Shown one piece after another: positions 41,972-54,159 of a stretch of 64,000 bases of DNA. Under the pieces are notes generated by a model. That model was not told where the DNA came from, did no database searches, and saw nothing but the letters and a program-made list of their open reading frames with translations. The translations under genes were made by a program, and so were the position numbers. The DNA comes from Marchantia polymorpha subsp. ruderalis (taxonomy: Eukaryota; Streptophyta; Marchantiopsida; Marchantiales; Marchantiaceae), in contig AP031355.1 of assembly GCA_037833965.1 (NCBI GenBank), forward strand, positions 9,945,501 to 10,009,500, written 5' to 3'. Position 1 is the stretch's first letter, and every line of letters begins with the position of its first letter.

Positions 41972-42737
41972 CCTTGGGCACTAGCGCTTTCGTCGCTAGC
42001 GCTGCCTTCGTCGATAGGTTTCGCCTTCGGCGTACGGAAGGCCTTCGCCTCTGGGATTCTCCTTCGGTGGAAAGATGCGCCTTCAGCAGAAGAACTCGCC
42101 TTCGGCGGAAGAAGAAAGGACAAAGGAGTTGAAGGAAGTCGTACCTTCGCCGCAAGCGCCTTCTGCGGTAGACGCCTTCGGCGGTACGCGAGCGGAGAAC
42201 AGCATTGGCGGAAATCGGCGGAATCAAGATTGAACGTACATGCGTGGAAGTCCGCGCAATAGCAGAGCGTGAATTCGAGCGTGTGAATTGGGCCATTATG
42301 CCTCCGCGCCGGCATCGCTTTCAAGCAAGCCGCGGCCAGTCCAAGTGTCGAACGTTGGGCGATCTTGATCGCCGAAGGAAGTAAAGAACTTGCCTGCACT
42401 CTCACTCTCGCATTTTCAATTTCGCATTCGCCGGAGCTCGCGACGCGCAACAGAGAGTTTGCAGTGATCTTGCGGAGAGATTTCTAAGTGAGAGTAGAGT
42501 GGGCGAATTTTTGAGAGTGCAGGAGCGCGCAGCAATTGAGTGCGCATAAGTAGAATCTTGCGGGAGTCTTGTAGAGAATTTGCGGAGAGCTCGCGGAACG
42601 ATTGAGTGAGTACGCTAGAGGTATAGAGAGAAATTGCAGCAAGTTCACCCGAGCTCCCGACGCGCAGTAGCGAGTGAAGAGGAGTTGCAAGAAGTTCGCG
42701 TCAGCATCGAATTGAGTGGGCAAGACCTTGCAAGAAG

Positions 42738-43738
42738 ATGGCCCGGTCCACTCAGCTGCGGATGGTTCCGCTGAAAGTGCCACAGATTGGTCTGCGCGCA
42801 TTTCAAAACGAGTTGACGGCGATGAAGCTCGATTTCCTCCTATGGGGATGGAATTGGGTGTGTCAGGAGATGGTATGCGAGTGGATGCGGGAGAGGAACC
42901 AACCTCCGCGCGGATTCCGACCGCATCCAGAGAGATGGCAGGTCAGCGACTGGGAGCAAGTGTTGGGAAGGTGCGCGGGAGAAGAAGGCCACCTTCTTTT
43001 CCAATGCGAGAGTGTGCAGGTCATGAAGGAAGAAGAGATTTCCTTCGGGGCTGTAACCATCTTTAGTTAGTTAGAACTAAAGTAGAGGTTACTCTAAATA
43101 TTGATGTAGATACTTTAGTGTGCACTAGTTATAGCTGCCACGTCAGCGATCCGCGCACTCGGTAGGTACAGAGTGGATGTGTTAGTTGACAGTGCCACGT
43201 CAGCAATCTGTGTGCTTGTAGCTAAGGATTGAGTGTGTTAGTTAGTGTGTTAGTTGGGTGCGCCACGTCAACGACCCGTGTGCTTGTTAGGGTTATCCGC
43301 CACGTCATCCATCCACTATGAGTGGGATGGATGGTGGGGATTAGATCTTATCACCTTGTACTTGTTGGTGAGAGCTATATAAGGGAGAGGAGAACCATTG
43401 TTGTTATCTCTCATCTTCAGATTTTACGTTTCTATCTTTGAGTGAGCTTCTCTCTAAACCCTAGTGTTACAAGGGCCCGTTTCAAGAATAGCAAATCCAG
43501 CAAGAACGGGTACAAGATCCGGGACTACAAGGATCGCTTGCGGAGGAATGTCGCGGTAGCACTCCTCTAGATTTTGCAGCCGCACCGGACCACCTACATG
43601 ACTTCTTGGCAGGTGGGGTTTGTGGAGCTGGCGTTGTCTGGAGCTCCGATCCATTGGGCTCGGATTCTATGGAAGACAACGCGACAGCATGCGCAGGAGG
43701 AGAAGGGGGGATCGATCAATCAAATCTCCCCTTTCTCT
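42738..43738 (+). pseudogene. U3 ORF N-terminal domain, family D
   Basis: From the ATG at 42738 it encodes a third version of the domain: LRMVPLKVPQIGLRAFQ, LDFLLWGWNWVC, then EQVLGRCAGEEG. It is split by the solo LTR at 43052-43471. Across the junction (GGGGC followed by CCGTTTCAAG) the frame resumes with SSKNGYKIRDYKDRLRR, a TAG at 43568 where other copies have CAG, and APIHWARILWK, and ends at QISPF. The linker and coiled coil are missing. It is closer to family A than to B. Confidence 0.85.
43052..43471. mobile_element. Small solo LTR (about 420 bp) inside the D ORF
   Basis: It begins TGTAACC and ends GTTACA and is flanked by GGGGC (43047-43051) and AGGGC (43472-43476), a 5-bp duplication with one change. 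Removing it with one flank copy restores the D reading frame. It contains a TATATAAG box near 43376 and repeated GCCACGTCA words (near 43138, 43190, 43262 and 43308). Its family is unknown; LTRs of this size with TGTAAC/GTTACA ends are common in plant copia-type elements, but none of its coding part remains. Confidence 0.8.
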
Positions 43739-43750
43739 CCCAGTCAGCGA

Positions 43751-44187
43751 GAAGTGTCTGCTGCTCTGCAACCTCCGGGCTGACTCTCACTTAGGTTTAC
43801 CTCAGATGGCTTTTCGGTAGCTCATCATGATTCTAGAAGACTAGGATTCATACTCTCACTCATGTCCCAAACACCTTCTCTCTCACAAACTCTCATGTAT
43901 CACTCTAACTCACACACAAACTCTCCTCACATCACCCTCTTCACATAAACGCAAACACACGTCGATACTCCAAGATACTCAAAAACTTCACTCCTTCATT
44001 ACTGAAACAAGTCCTCACACATGACTCTCCAAACTTGCTTGAGAGGTGCTACTCTACCTCTCTATTTATACTACTTGAGAAGTTACCATAGTAACATGTG
44101 GTAATTTCTCCTAACTTACTTTTACCTAGGTAAGTTTGACTAACCTTCTCTACGTGGCAACATGCCATTGGCCTACCTAAACCTTCT
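43751..44187. repeat. Unclassified repeat, related to 11030-11260
   Basis: It shares GGGCTGACT, CATCATGATTCTA and CTCTCCAAACTTGCTTGAGA with the AT-rich repeat near 11030-11260. There is no coding capacity. The middle is rich in CTCACAAACTCTC-type words. It is cut at 44188 by a family B LTR. Confidence 0.5.
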
Positions 44188-44700
44188 TGTGGTACCCCAC
44201 TTTTGGTAATTTTGAGGAAATTAAAACATTTTCGGAAAACAGTACCACGGCAGTAGTGTAAATAGCCTTCGGTGCATCAAAATAGAGTGAATTCGGAAGA
44301 TCGCAGAGATTCTCGAGGGAACTCGTAGAATCTGGGAGTTGGGTGCAGCGTCAAGGAAGGGCACCACCCTCCCTGCGAGCTCTGAAGGTATGATCCCTTC
44401 GGCGCAAGGCGCACAATCCACCTTCGGCGCTGCGCCCTCGGCGGTAGGGAAATCCTTCATATTTAGGTCAACCCCCAAACGCCTCAACTTGGTTAAGAAC
44501 TTGTTGGAAAGAGCTTGACGTGTTGATTCCAACGCGCCCAAGAACGCCACAAACGGATGAGGACTCCGGGAGTTATGAAGGTCGCAAGATACTCAGCTTT
44601 CCGCATGCGCACAGGCGAAGAAAGTTTGGTCCTATGCGCGGACGAAGGAATGTCGCCTGCGCACAGGCGAAATAGGGTTTTGGCGTAGGCGCGAATAACG
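44188..44700 (+). mobile_element. Family B LTR fragment (B3)
   Basis: It begins TGTGGTACCCCACTTTTGG at 44188 and matches the first about 500 bp of the next LTR. It stops at 44700 where another B LTR starts, so it was interrupted by that insertion. Its continuation is not seen. Confidence 0.85.
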
Positions 44701-47395
44701 TGTGGTACCCCACTTTTGGTAATTTTGAGGAAATTAAAACATTTTTGGAAAACTGTACCCTGGCAGCAATGTAAATAGCCTTCGGTGCATCAAAACAGAG
44801 TGGATTCGGAAGATCGTAGAGATTCTCAAGGAATCTCGTAGAATCTAGGAGTTGGGTGCAGCGGTAAGGACGGGCACCACCCTCCCTGCGAACTCTGCAG
44901 CTAGGATCTCTACGGCGCAAGGCGCAAAACCCGCCTTCGGAGCTGCGTCCGCGGCGGTAGGGAAATCCTTCATATTTAGGTCAACCCCCGGACGCCTTGA
45001 CTTAGTTAGGGTCTCGTTGGAAAGAGCTCGATGCGCTGATTCCAACGAGCCCAAGAACGCCAACAACGGATAAGGACTCCGGGAGTTAGGAAGGTTGTAA
45101 GATACTCAGCTCTTCGCCTACGCACATGCGGAGAAGTTTTGTCCTATGCGCGGACGAAGGAAGTTCGCCTGCGCACAGGCGAAATAGGGTTTGAGGTAGG
45201 CGCAAAGTTCGCCTACGCACAGGCGTGCGCCTGTGCACAGGCGCTTCGGCGTCGGCGGGAAATCCGCCTTGGGCCCTAGAAATGCGCCTTGTGAGGTAGA
45301 AATTGTACGGCGCCTTCTGCGCCAGCGCAGCGCCGCGGACGACCAAGGTGCCGCCAGAATAGTAAAATCCGTACGGACCGTACGGACGGGACGGATGGAT
45401 GCGCTCTTGGACGGACGGAGTTGCGGCGGCGGAAGCGCCGACGAAGAGACAAGGAACGGACAGTCTGGACGGAGACGGTTGACCGCGGTCAAGGCCTTCC
45501 GCGCCAGCGCATCGCCGCGGACGGACTTCGCCTGCGCACAGGCGAGCGCCTGTGCACAGGAGGATAAAGTTCCGCGCCAGCGGAGAATCCGCCGAGGAGT
45601 CCGCCTACGCGCAGGCGGGAGTTGAACTTTTGTACGACGTGCGGACACACGCGCTGAGGCAGAAGAGGATTGGCTGAGGAGCGGTACGAACGAGTGTACC
45701 GTGCAAGGCGGAAAATCCGCCTTCGGCGCTGCGCACCCATGTCCGCGGCGTAGTACACTCGCGGAGTTCAAATTCGCCAATTCGAGCGTGAGAGTTTAAT
45801 CGGCGACGGCAGAGCGTGAAGCCGCGCGTGAGAGCGGAGACCGTTTCAGGGTAGAGCCGGCGCGGCCATCAATTGAGTCGTCCTCCACGAGCAAGAACGC
45901 AATGATCTTCGACCGGGCGGCGGAGAGCGTCCCATTCTTGAATTCGCGATTCCATTCTCTAGTGCGAGCTGCGCGTGTCCATCTGCTGGCTGCTAAGCAT
46001 TCTCGACATCGCCGCGCAGAGGATTTCTTGGTGATTGAGGGAGAAGTGAGTGCCTCCAGAGTTAGGGCCTCCAGAGTTACCACGTGCGTTGCGGACAGGT
46101 GTTCCGTTTGCGCACGGACGAGCCTCCGCGGACAGACGAGACTCCGCGGACGGGCGACCACAAGCGGACGTGGACCTACGCCTACGCGTGGGAGAAGCAG
46201 TCCGCCTGTGCGCAGGTCACCTCCACACGTGCCGCCTGTGCACAGGCAGGAATCACCCCCATTCCAACGTAGGAAGGGGAAGGAGCCGGCGGAGGATCCG
46301 CCTACGAGACACCGGCCTTCGGAGCCAGACCCTCCGGCGCACAACGCACCGCGATTTGCGCCTTCGGCGCCAGGGCCTTCAAGCCGAGGAGATACGAGTA
46401 GGGAGCGTGCGGAGGCCGCACCATCGGCGGGTAATCCGCCGGTAGATGCGCCTTCGGCGGTAGGGCCTCAGGGCCAAGGGACATCGGGCGAGCGGCCCCC
46501 GGCCATGTCGCCTTTGGCGGTGGACGTCCGCGGCGCTACGCCTGCGGCGGACAAGGCGCCGGCATTTGCCCCTGCGCACAGGCCAAGCACAGCCCCCGCG
46601 GACCGATCGAGGGAGAAGCAACTGACGGAGGAGCGGAGTGACTGTCCGCGGGATGAAATTTCGGTGCGCGGTGCGCAATCAAACCCCGCGCAGCCACCCT
46701 CTGCTCAATTGCCTTCGGCGGCGGACGTCGGCGGCAGAACGGATACGGTAGAAGACCAACAAGCGGGCGATGGGGATGTAGCACGGGCACATTTGCCTAC
46801 CGCCTTAGACATTTTGGCGAAGAGCAGCGAGGCTGCAGCGGTGCCTTCGCAGGCAGCACACGTCGACGACGTGCAGCCCCACTCGGGTCAGTCGCCGACG
46901 CAATCAATGGCGACTGAAATTCTCCACTCGGATGATGACGACGGAGGCTCCACCGAAGAAATGTCGGGAGCGGGGGATACCGAGGAGGAGGACGAGGAAA
47001 TTGTTGGAGCGCCGGCGGCGGCGCTCTCTGAGCGGGTGATTCCGTTGCTGAGGTACTTGGATCGCAAAATCGATAAATACGCCGACCCACTTCAGCCGGG
47101 ATCTTACATCGAATTAGTGCGCAGGCGGACTCGCACTAAAGTCCACACCAGCAAGCTACTAGCTAGAGTGGACCAGGAGTTGAGGGAATTGAAGGAGAAG
47201 CATGAATGCTTGTGGGGTCAGTATAAACTCAATTAGAAATTCTACAAGTACTCCGAAAAGGTGAGGGATGGGAAACTGGAAGAGCTCACCAAGGAGCAGG
47301 TGAAGGTCACGGAAGCACTAATTTCTGAGCAGACTCAGAATCGGATTTTGTCAGAGGAGCTCGTGCGACAGACGCGGTTGTTAGAGCAGTTTCAG
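44701..47395 (+). mobile_element. Family B LTR (B4), internally deleted and interrupted
   Basis: It starts TGTGGTACCCC at 44701. At about 46056 roughly 1.1 kb is missing relative to B1 (positions about 13317-14446 there), and a 16-bp stretch around CCTCCAGAGTTA is doubled at the join. At 47395 it is interrupted by the family A element, after TTTCAG where siblings read TGTCAGCTCGC. Confidence 0.88.
45902..47395 (+). pseudogene. U3 ORF, deleted copy in B4
   Basis: The frame starts MIFDRAAESVPF (leader part), loses the whole conserved N-terminal domain through the 1.1-kb deletion, and picks up the linker, acidic patch and start of the coiled coil. A TAG at 47234 replaces CAG. It is open for 444 codons to that stop, then continues in frame to the insertion at 47395. 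Confidence 0.82.
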
Positions 47396-48751
47396 TGTGG
47401 TAACACACATTTTGTTTTTTTTCAGAATTTAAACAATTTTAGAAAACTAGTACCGAAGCAGTGTTTGTAGTTAGAAAAGGGTACGTTAAATAGAGTGGAT
47501 TGATGAGATCGTCACGAGGTCACGAAGAATCGCGTAGTCGGATGTAACAACGCCAATGTCTTCGGCGCCTTCGGCAAAAGCTCCTTTTCTGAGGTGTCCC
47601 TACTCACGCGCTTCTAGCGCCGGAAGCTACGCTTCCGGCGCAGACACCTCAGGAGGAGGTTTTGCTAAAGATGTCAGAAGAAGGGCCCGGACCTCTGAAG
47701 GCGTCCGACCATGAGTGCGCCTTCGGCGATGCGCCGCTAGCGCGGAAAGGGAAAACCTTCATAACGATCGGAATACACGGTAGATCCAGTTGGTTGAAGT
47801 CACATTAGAAAGAGCTCGGGATGCTCGTTCTAACGAGCCCAAGAGCATTGGAGATGGATCAGGGACGGAGAAGTTATGAGCGTCGGAAAACTCGTAGCCG
47901 GACATGCGCCGTTCGCGCTAGGGTTCACAGCCGGAAAGGACTCCCGTACGCCCTCGGCGATGCGCCTTCGGCGGAATCGCGCGCTCATGGAAGGAAACCA
48001 ACTCAGAGTCGGAAGCCCCTTTGGCGACTGCTCATGGAAGGAAAGCGCCGGTCGGATGTACGCCTCCGACGTGGCGTTGACGGCCGGATGCGCTGGCATG
48101 ATTTGCGCTGGCGGATATGCGCCGTCAGCAATGGATGAGGCATAAAGGACAAAATAAGCGGTACGAATGCGCGCCGGCGTAATTCGCTCCGACTGGATGT
48201 GCGCCTCCAGCAAGGCGCCGACGGATAAGGAACGCGCCAACGGCGACACGCCTCCAGTGATGGACGGGTTAGGGAAAGACAACATAGCCGACGTATACCC
48301 TGCGGCGGACTCGAGTCCAGAAGGCGGCGGCGGCGGAAGAATTCAACATTCACGCATGCGAATGCGCGCAGTGCGGAGACGTGAATTCGCGCATGCAAAG
48401 GGCGAACCGTTAGGCCGTATAGCCGGCTGCGTACGTTGTAACCAGTAAGAACGTTGGACGTTCTTGAATTCGGAGAAGAAAAGCCTGCGCTCCAGTCTCA
48501 TTCTCTCATTCTTGATTTTGCGATTTCCAGCTTCCAAGATTACGCGCAAAGGCGGAGAGACCTGCAGTGAGAGGAGAGAGTGCGGAGACGAGTTGCGCAA
48601 GGATCTTGACAGACCTTGGAGAGAATTGCGAGTAGCGAACTTGAGTGAGAGCGAAGAGAGAGTGAGCAGTCAGTGCTTGAGCGGCCGACGCGCAGTGGCG
48701 ATTGTGAGAGAGCGAGCGAAAGAGAGAACATTTGTGTGTGCAGGAAACGCA

Positions 48752-51314
48752 ATGTCGAAGGTTCCCCAGCTGCGAGTGTCTCCACTTAGGGTGCCGCAGA
48801 TCGGTCTACGCGCATTTCAAGATGTGCTGCTGGGGCTGAAGCTCGATTTCCTTCTATGGGGGTGGAACTGGACATGTCCGGAGATGGTGCGCGAATATCT
48901 GTAGGAGAGACACAAGCCCTCACGCGGATTTCGTCCACATCCAGAAAGATGGGACATTTGTAACTGGGCGCAGGTGTTGGGCAGGTGTGCCGCGAGGAAG
49001 GGGATCTCCTCTTCGAGGCCGATAGCGTGAAGGTGTCCCAGGAGGAAGAAATCTCCTACAATGAGCTCTTCAAAGTTGCCAGGCATCCCAAGAACGGTTT
49101 CCGGACACGGGATTACAAAGATCGATTGCGGAGAAATGTCGCGACTGCATTGCTGCAGATATTGCAGCCGACCAAGACCGCTTACATGCATGGTTGGCAG
49201 GTAGAATTTGTGGAGCTAGTGTTGGCAGGAGCTCCAGTGCATTGGGCACGGCTCCTGTGGAAGGTGACGCGCCAACATGCGCAAGAAGAGAGAGGAGGAA
49301 CCCTCAATCATCTTTCGCCTTACTTGATTGTGTTTTATCGGGCGATGGGATGTTTGACAAGTTCAGAGCGGACACGGTTTCCGCTGCTGACCTAGAGCCA
49401 TCCAGGTAGATACTCACGGGAGGCCGAAGTAGACACGGATCCGGACGAGGAACTTGCCAGTCCGTCTCCGGCTCCGGCCCCAGCAAGAGCAGCAGAAGAA
49501 CGTCGAAGTGAGCGCATTCCGAGAAAGCGGAAGTGGGATGAGAGACCTGAGGACAGGCAGCCGGAAGTGCCAGCTGCGCCGACTCGTGGTCGGCCCACCC
49601 ACGAGCCTCACAGTCAACCAAAACAGAGGGCACGCAAAATGCCAACTAGTACTGAGGAGACCGGGCGTACTCCTGTCCGGCGGAATCTCACGCAGGAGGA
49701 GATAATCGCGCATATTCTAGGGAAGTCGACAAATACCTCTGCGCAGAAGGCACCAATGCCTTCGGAAGGAGATGGACGGACTGACAGTCGGCCGACTATG
49801 AGTCGGGCGACTGAAGGCCGACAAGCGGAAGGAAGGCCAACTGAACGGCGCGTCGAACCAGAGAGCAGGCCGGAAGCAGAAGAGAGTTTGGCTGACGAGC
49901 CAACAACCCTCAGAAGGTCGTCTTCGGCGGAAGGCACTTCTGGGAAGACGCCACCTGCAAGCAGGCCAAGTGGAGTGAAGACGCGCAGGGTGTATCCGAC
50001 TCCCAGTCGGACAACTGTTGGTCGGCCGACTGCGAGTCGGTCAACAGAGAGACGGCCGGATTCGCCGACTGCGAGACGGACAGGGCCGGCGACCAGTGTG
50101 CGGACGCTTTTGGCGGACGCACCCTCAGCGAAGACACCTTCCGCGCAGATTGCGCCGGAAGGACAGGCAGCAGAAGCGGGCGGTGCAAAGGTGACAAGAG
50201 TCACTGCGGCGTCGACCCCTTCGGAGAAGGGGTCAAGAGAGATTGAGCCGGAACAGGGGCTCAAGCAGTGGGATCCCCCACTGCCCTGGATATTTTAGCA
50301 GGCAGTGGAGCAGCAGTCGCAGCGGAAGCTGCTGCGCGCCACAGTTCCAGGGAGTCGCCAAGGGATTCGGTGGCGACTGAAATCCTCGAGACTGAGGATG
50401 AGACGAGCTCGGAAGAGCAGGAAGCGGATTCTGTGCAGAAAACGCCAACAGGGGTGTTGTGCGAGCAGATAGTCCCACTCCTGCGATATCTGGATCGCAA
50501 GACATCCAAGTACGCGGGTATTGCAAAACCGCAGTCTTATGTGGAAACTATCAAGCGAAGGACGAGGAGCAAGGTGGCCATTTGGGCCTCTAGGTGCCAA
50601 GTATATGTGGATAGGAACACCGCCCTCCGACAACACCTGGCTGTCACACAGAAGCTATACCAAGCCTTGCAGTAGCAGAGGGAGGATGCGGCGACGAAAA
50701 GTCAGGCGGATGCCGAGCTAATACGGGCAAAGATCGAGTCGGAATTGTAGGAAGAGCGGAGACAAAACCGCGTCCTAGCAGCCGAGCTTGCGCGCCAGAC
50801 GCGCGCCTTAGAAGAAAGTCAAAGAGCCCACAAGGAGGATGAGGAGTTGTTGCGCAACTTGCAATCCGAGTGTTCGGATTTGAGGGCGGAGCGTGCGGAA
50901 GCGGAAATGCAGCTAGCAGAGGTGGAAGGCAGCTGCAGGGCGCGAGAAGAGTTGGCGACGCGGTTGACTCACTGCCTAAAAGGATACGCCCATTGGGAGG
51001 TGGCAGCTCAAGAGAGGATCACACTCAGGGAGTTTGAGCTTCGGGCGGCGGCATTGACGGAGGGTGACAGTCGGAGTCGGCGGCGAGTGGCGAGGAAATT
51101 AGAAACCTTCTTGTCGGGTGCGCGCGACACTATGGCGCACTTAGAGTCGGAAGTCACTGCAGCCCTCCAACGTCTGGGGTTGCGCAGCCGGTCGGAAGAC
51201 TGGCAAGGTAGAGACAGCGAGCGGAGCAGTTCGGCGCGCAGGAGGCGCAGCACCGGATCCGCCGAGTGCAGTAGTATAGTTTGGTTTCGCGCAGATGTTG
51301 CGAGTAGTAGATAG
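48752..51314 (+). pseudogene. U3 ORF of family A, nearly full length (copy A2)
   Basis: This is the only contiguous family A copy. It shows N-domain, linker with AGTCGG/CCGACT repeats, an LDILAGSG segment, acidic patch, LLRYLDRK, coiled coil and HCLKGYAHWEV, ending in an Arg/Ser-rich tail (RRRRSTGSAEC) that B1 and B5 share. It is broken by TAG at 48902, 50673 and 50748 (CAG in sister copy A1) and by small indels near 48990 and 49393. Confidence 0.85.
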
Positions 51315-51346
51315 GATAGCGTAGTGCTAGTTAGGACCTTTGAGGG

Positions 51347-51354
51347 TATAAAAT
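51347..51354 (+). promoter_or_regulatory. LTR TATA box (A2)
   Basis: TATAAAAT lies after the U3 ORF and just before the hairpin at 51359-51375, at the same relative place as in B1, B2 and B5. Because this is the 5' LTR, this promoter would drive genomic RNA of the element. Confidence 0.78.
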
Positions 51355-52293
51355 AGATCAAGGCGTTTTGCCTTGGGTCTCTTCCAGTTTCGGAAGTACA
51401 GATCAGGAACTCACTTTCTTGGCGTGTTTGTGCATTTTGGTCCTGGCACCACGTAGAGAAGCTGCAGCATAGCGAAGTTACCGTATGTTGTAGTTGAAGG
51501 CCTTCGGCTGAATGTTCAGAGCTAGTACCCGGTTAGAGACTTGAGTAGTGCGGATCTGCACCTGCGGGTGATTTCTGATGCTCAGAGCCGGCTGCGAGTT
51601 AGATACTTGAACAGTTCCCCCTTACTCCTTCGAGTGACATATCCTGATTGTACTCCTACGGGAAGTTTCCCCTGAATGCCAAAGTGAAGTTTTATTACTT
51701 CGTGTAAGCCTTGGTTTGCAATTCAGGTTGTGTGTGTGTTACTGGATCGTGTCTCAGTTAAGTTCTCAGTCGGGTCTGCACTCCCTGCGTTTGGTGTGAG
51801 AGTCGAGGGTGACGTCCACGGCGTATGAAGAGGCTTCGTTCCGAAGTGGAAAGTCCAGTCCGGGTACCCTACGCTAGTTCCTGGCGGAAGGGCAGTAAAA
51901 GCCGGAGTGGGAGGCACTACCTGCAGAACCTCTTAGTGAACTTTTGAGACACTTTCCTCCTGAAATCCGAAGCGGATGTCCTGACCGACCTCCGAGTTGT
52001 GCTTTTGCCAGTTTCAGGTGTGTGTGTGTGTGTGTTGAGTGACCACGCTGTACCGTGCATCCTCCGAGCATCCTTTGAGTCGAGATCCTCCTCCGAGTCG
52101 AGCCTCCGAGTCGAGCACTGCAGTATTTCTGGGAGTGACAGTCGCCTAGAATTCAAACTCTACAAAAGTCTGTTAAACGTGACACGTTTTACTCTGTGTG
52201 TTGCCTCTGTCCCTGTGGGTTCGATCTTTTTACCACCATACTGCAGTTTTAGCCTTTGGTGGGTTATTACATAAGGAGCCGACAACTTCTTTT

Positions 52294-52311
52294 TGGCGCC
52301 GCTGCCGGGGA
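52294..52311 (+). other. Primer-binding site, tRNA-Asp type
   Basis: TGGCGCCGCTGCCGGGGA matches, with one change, the TGGCGCCGTTGCCGGGGA complement of the tRNA-Asp 3' end used by many plant Ty3/gypsy elements. A 22-bp spacer separates it from the LTR end. Confidence 0.9.
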
Positions 52312-52354
52312 CAGTGCGTCAACACCAGAATACTTGAGCAGCAATGCTCGGTGA

Positions 52355-54092
52355 ATGTCGACGAGCGATAGTGGGGGAAACCTGAGTGCGAGAGCCACAC
52401 GAAAACTCCGTCGAGATTCAGAAAAAGCCGTAGAAGCAACACGGCGAACTAAAAAGAAGACTCCCGGTGAGGACTCTGCAGAAAGATCGCCGTCACCGAT
52501 TACTGGAAGACAAGGGCGTTCCAGTTCACCTACCGCGAGCATTGAGCTAACAGTTCTATTGGAAATTCCTCCGACAGAAACTCTTCCTGAGTTTGGCCAA
52601 CCTAGGATCAGTCCGTTGACAGGATCACCAATGGCAGACCATCAAGCCAATCTCCGCCAGGTGTTTTTCCAACCTATCACCAAACATTCGTATCCAAGAT
52701 ACACGGGAACAGGCGACGACGATGATGCAGATTCATACATAAAGCTCTTCGAGTCTGTCTCCATCGCCAATCGTGAGACCAGTGATGAAGACAGACTGCG
52801 AATCTTTCCTAGCCTGCTACGCAGGCGAGCTCGTAGCTGGTACAACCATGAGAGCACCGACCCCACTGGCCTCCGGACCTGGGCTCAGCTCAAGGAAAAG
52901 TTTCTGAGGCGGTTTCGCGAACTCGGATATGACAGTCGAGTACTGACCCGGCTTCGAAATCTTCGACGCGAGCGGAAGAAGAATCTTCGAGACTATACTG
53001 AGAGATTCCAAGACCTCCTAGATCGAATTCCGAAGACAGGCCCAGGAGAACCATTTTCGGTACAACAAGCAGTGGATTGGTATGTGACAGGGCTCTCAAG
53101 AGAAATGGAGACCTTCTGTAGGAGAGGCAAGACTAACACAATCCAAGATGTGATAGCTTCCGCGGAGACCTTTGAGACGTCAACCCTTGACACTCGAAGA
53201 CGCAACCGACGGTCGACGAAGAAGAAATCGCAAGGCGGACGTCGGAAGAGAAGGAACTCGCCTTCCTCGACAGAAGAATCAAACTCCTCCGAATCAAGTT
53301 CTTCCTCGGAAGAGGAAGAGGACTCGTCATCTTCAGAAGAAGAAAGACGGAAGAAGAAACGCAGTACGATCAAGAAGAAGGATCGAGGTAGGGGAATCCT
53401 AGTGAAGAGTCAAGGGGACATCGCAGCCAAGGTAGACAACCTGGTGAGGAATTTTGCGGACCTGAAAGTTCATGTAGTGGGAGGCCAAGACCGACGTAAA
53501 TCACCTGCGAGACAGCGAGCGAATCTCTGGTGTACTACGTGCGGACAGGTGGGACATGCCAACACGGAGTGCATGTCCGCTCGCCCGACTTACCCAGTGA
53601 ATGCGGTCGAATGGGCACCACAGTGGGAGAATCCCATGTATTATGCTGAGCCGGTTGAGGACAACCGCCCACGCGGTACAGACAGCTCCAGCTACAACTC
53701 CGAACCCACCGGTGCATATACCGCGCTTTGTTCCGAGGGAAATGGCGGGTACGCTCCCACCGAGACGCATGGCACCGCCAGGAAATTACAACCGACCTCC
53801 ACCACAATTCAATGGTTGCTACAACTGCGGGGACATGGGACATTACGCGCCAAGCTGTCCCCACCCGAGGAAGCAAATGGGGTATGCACCGTTGTGCAGC
53901 AATTGCAAGAAGTCGGGACATACGGCAGCCGAATGTGATCAGCCACCAGTCCCTAGGCCAGCCGTGCGTTTCGTATCGTCACCTGGCAAGGAAGAGGTGC
54001 AGGTCAACCAAGTAGAACTGAGCCCGGACCGAGCTGAAGAAGACGAAGTATGGCCGGAAGAAGAAGTAATGTGCGGACGGGTAGAGACCTGA
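52355..54092 (+). pseudogene. gag: Gag of element A2 (frameshifted)
   Basis: The ATG at 52355 starts a capsid-type retrotransposon gag domain (about residues 95-260: PRYTGTGDDDDADSYIKLF, ARSWYNHES, LREFxELGYDS-like region). It is followed by a Ser/Glu/Lys-rich stretch and three CCHC zinc knuckles (LWCTTCGQVGHANTEC, CYNCGDMGHYAPSC, CSNCKKSGHTAAEC). The first knuckle is in the initial frame. After a frameshift near 53665 the next two are in the frame of 53601-54092, which ends at a TGA where the family B copy has an Arg codon. The element at 59201 shows the unbroken version of the second half. Confidence 0.9.
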
Positions 54093-54159
54093 AGTTCGAA
54101 GAGGAGGGGAGAAGACCACGAGGACACTCGCCGCCTCGAGCGCATGGGAAGAGAGGAGG

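Larger units (their letters stand above)
41972..43750 (+). mobile_element. LTR fragment of a further type (D) with U3-ORF remnant
   Basis: It begins abruptly after repeat E, with GCCTTCGGCG-type motifs, then a leader rich in GAGAG and the U3-ORF N-terminal domain. It is interrupted by a small solo LTR (43052-43471) and lost after about 43740. I cannot place its own LTR ends. Confidence 0.65.
47396..52271 (+). mobile_element. 5' LTR of element A2, 4876 bp
   Basis: It starts TGTGGTAACACACATTTTG, ends GGGTTATTACA, and is followed 22 bp later by the PBS, which fixes its right end. It contains the U3 ORF (48752-51314), a TATA box at 51347 and the CAAGGC-GTTTT-GCCTTG hairpin at 51359-51375. Confidence 0.95.
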
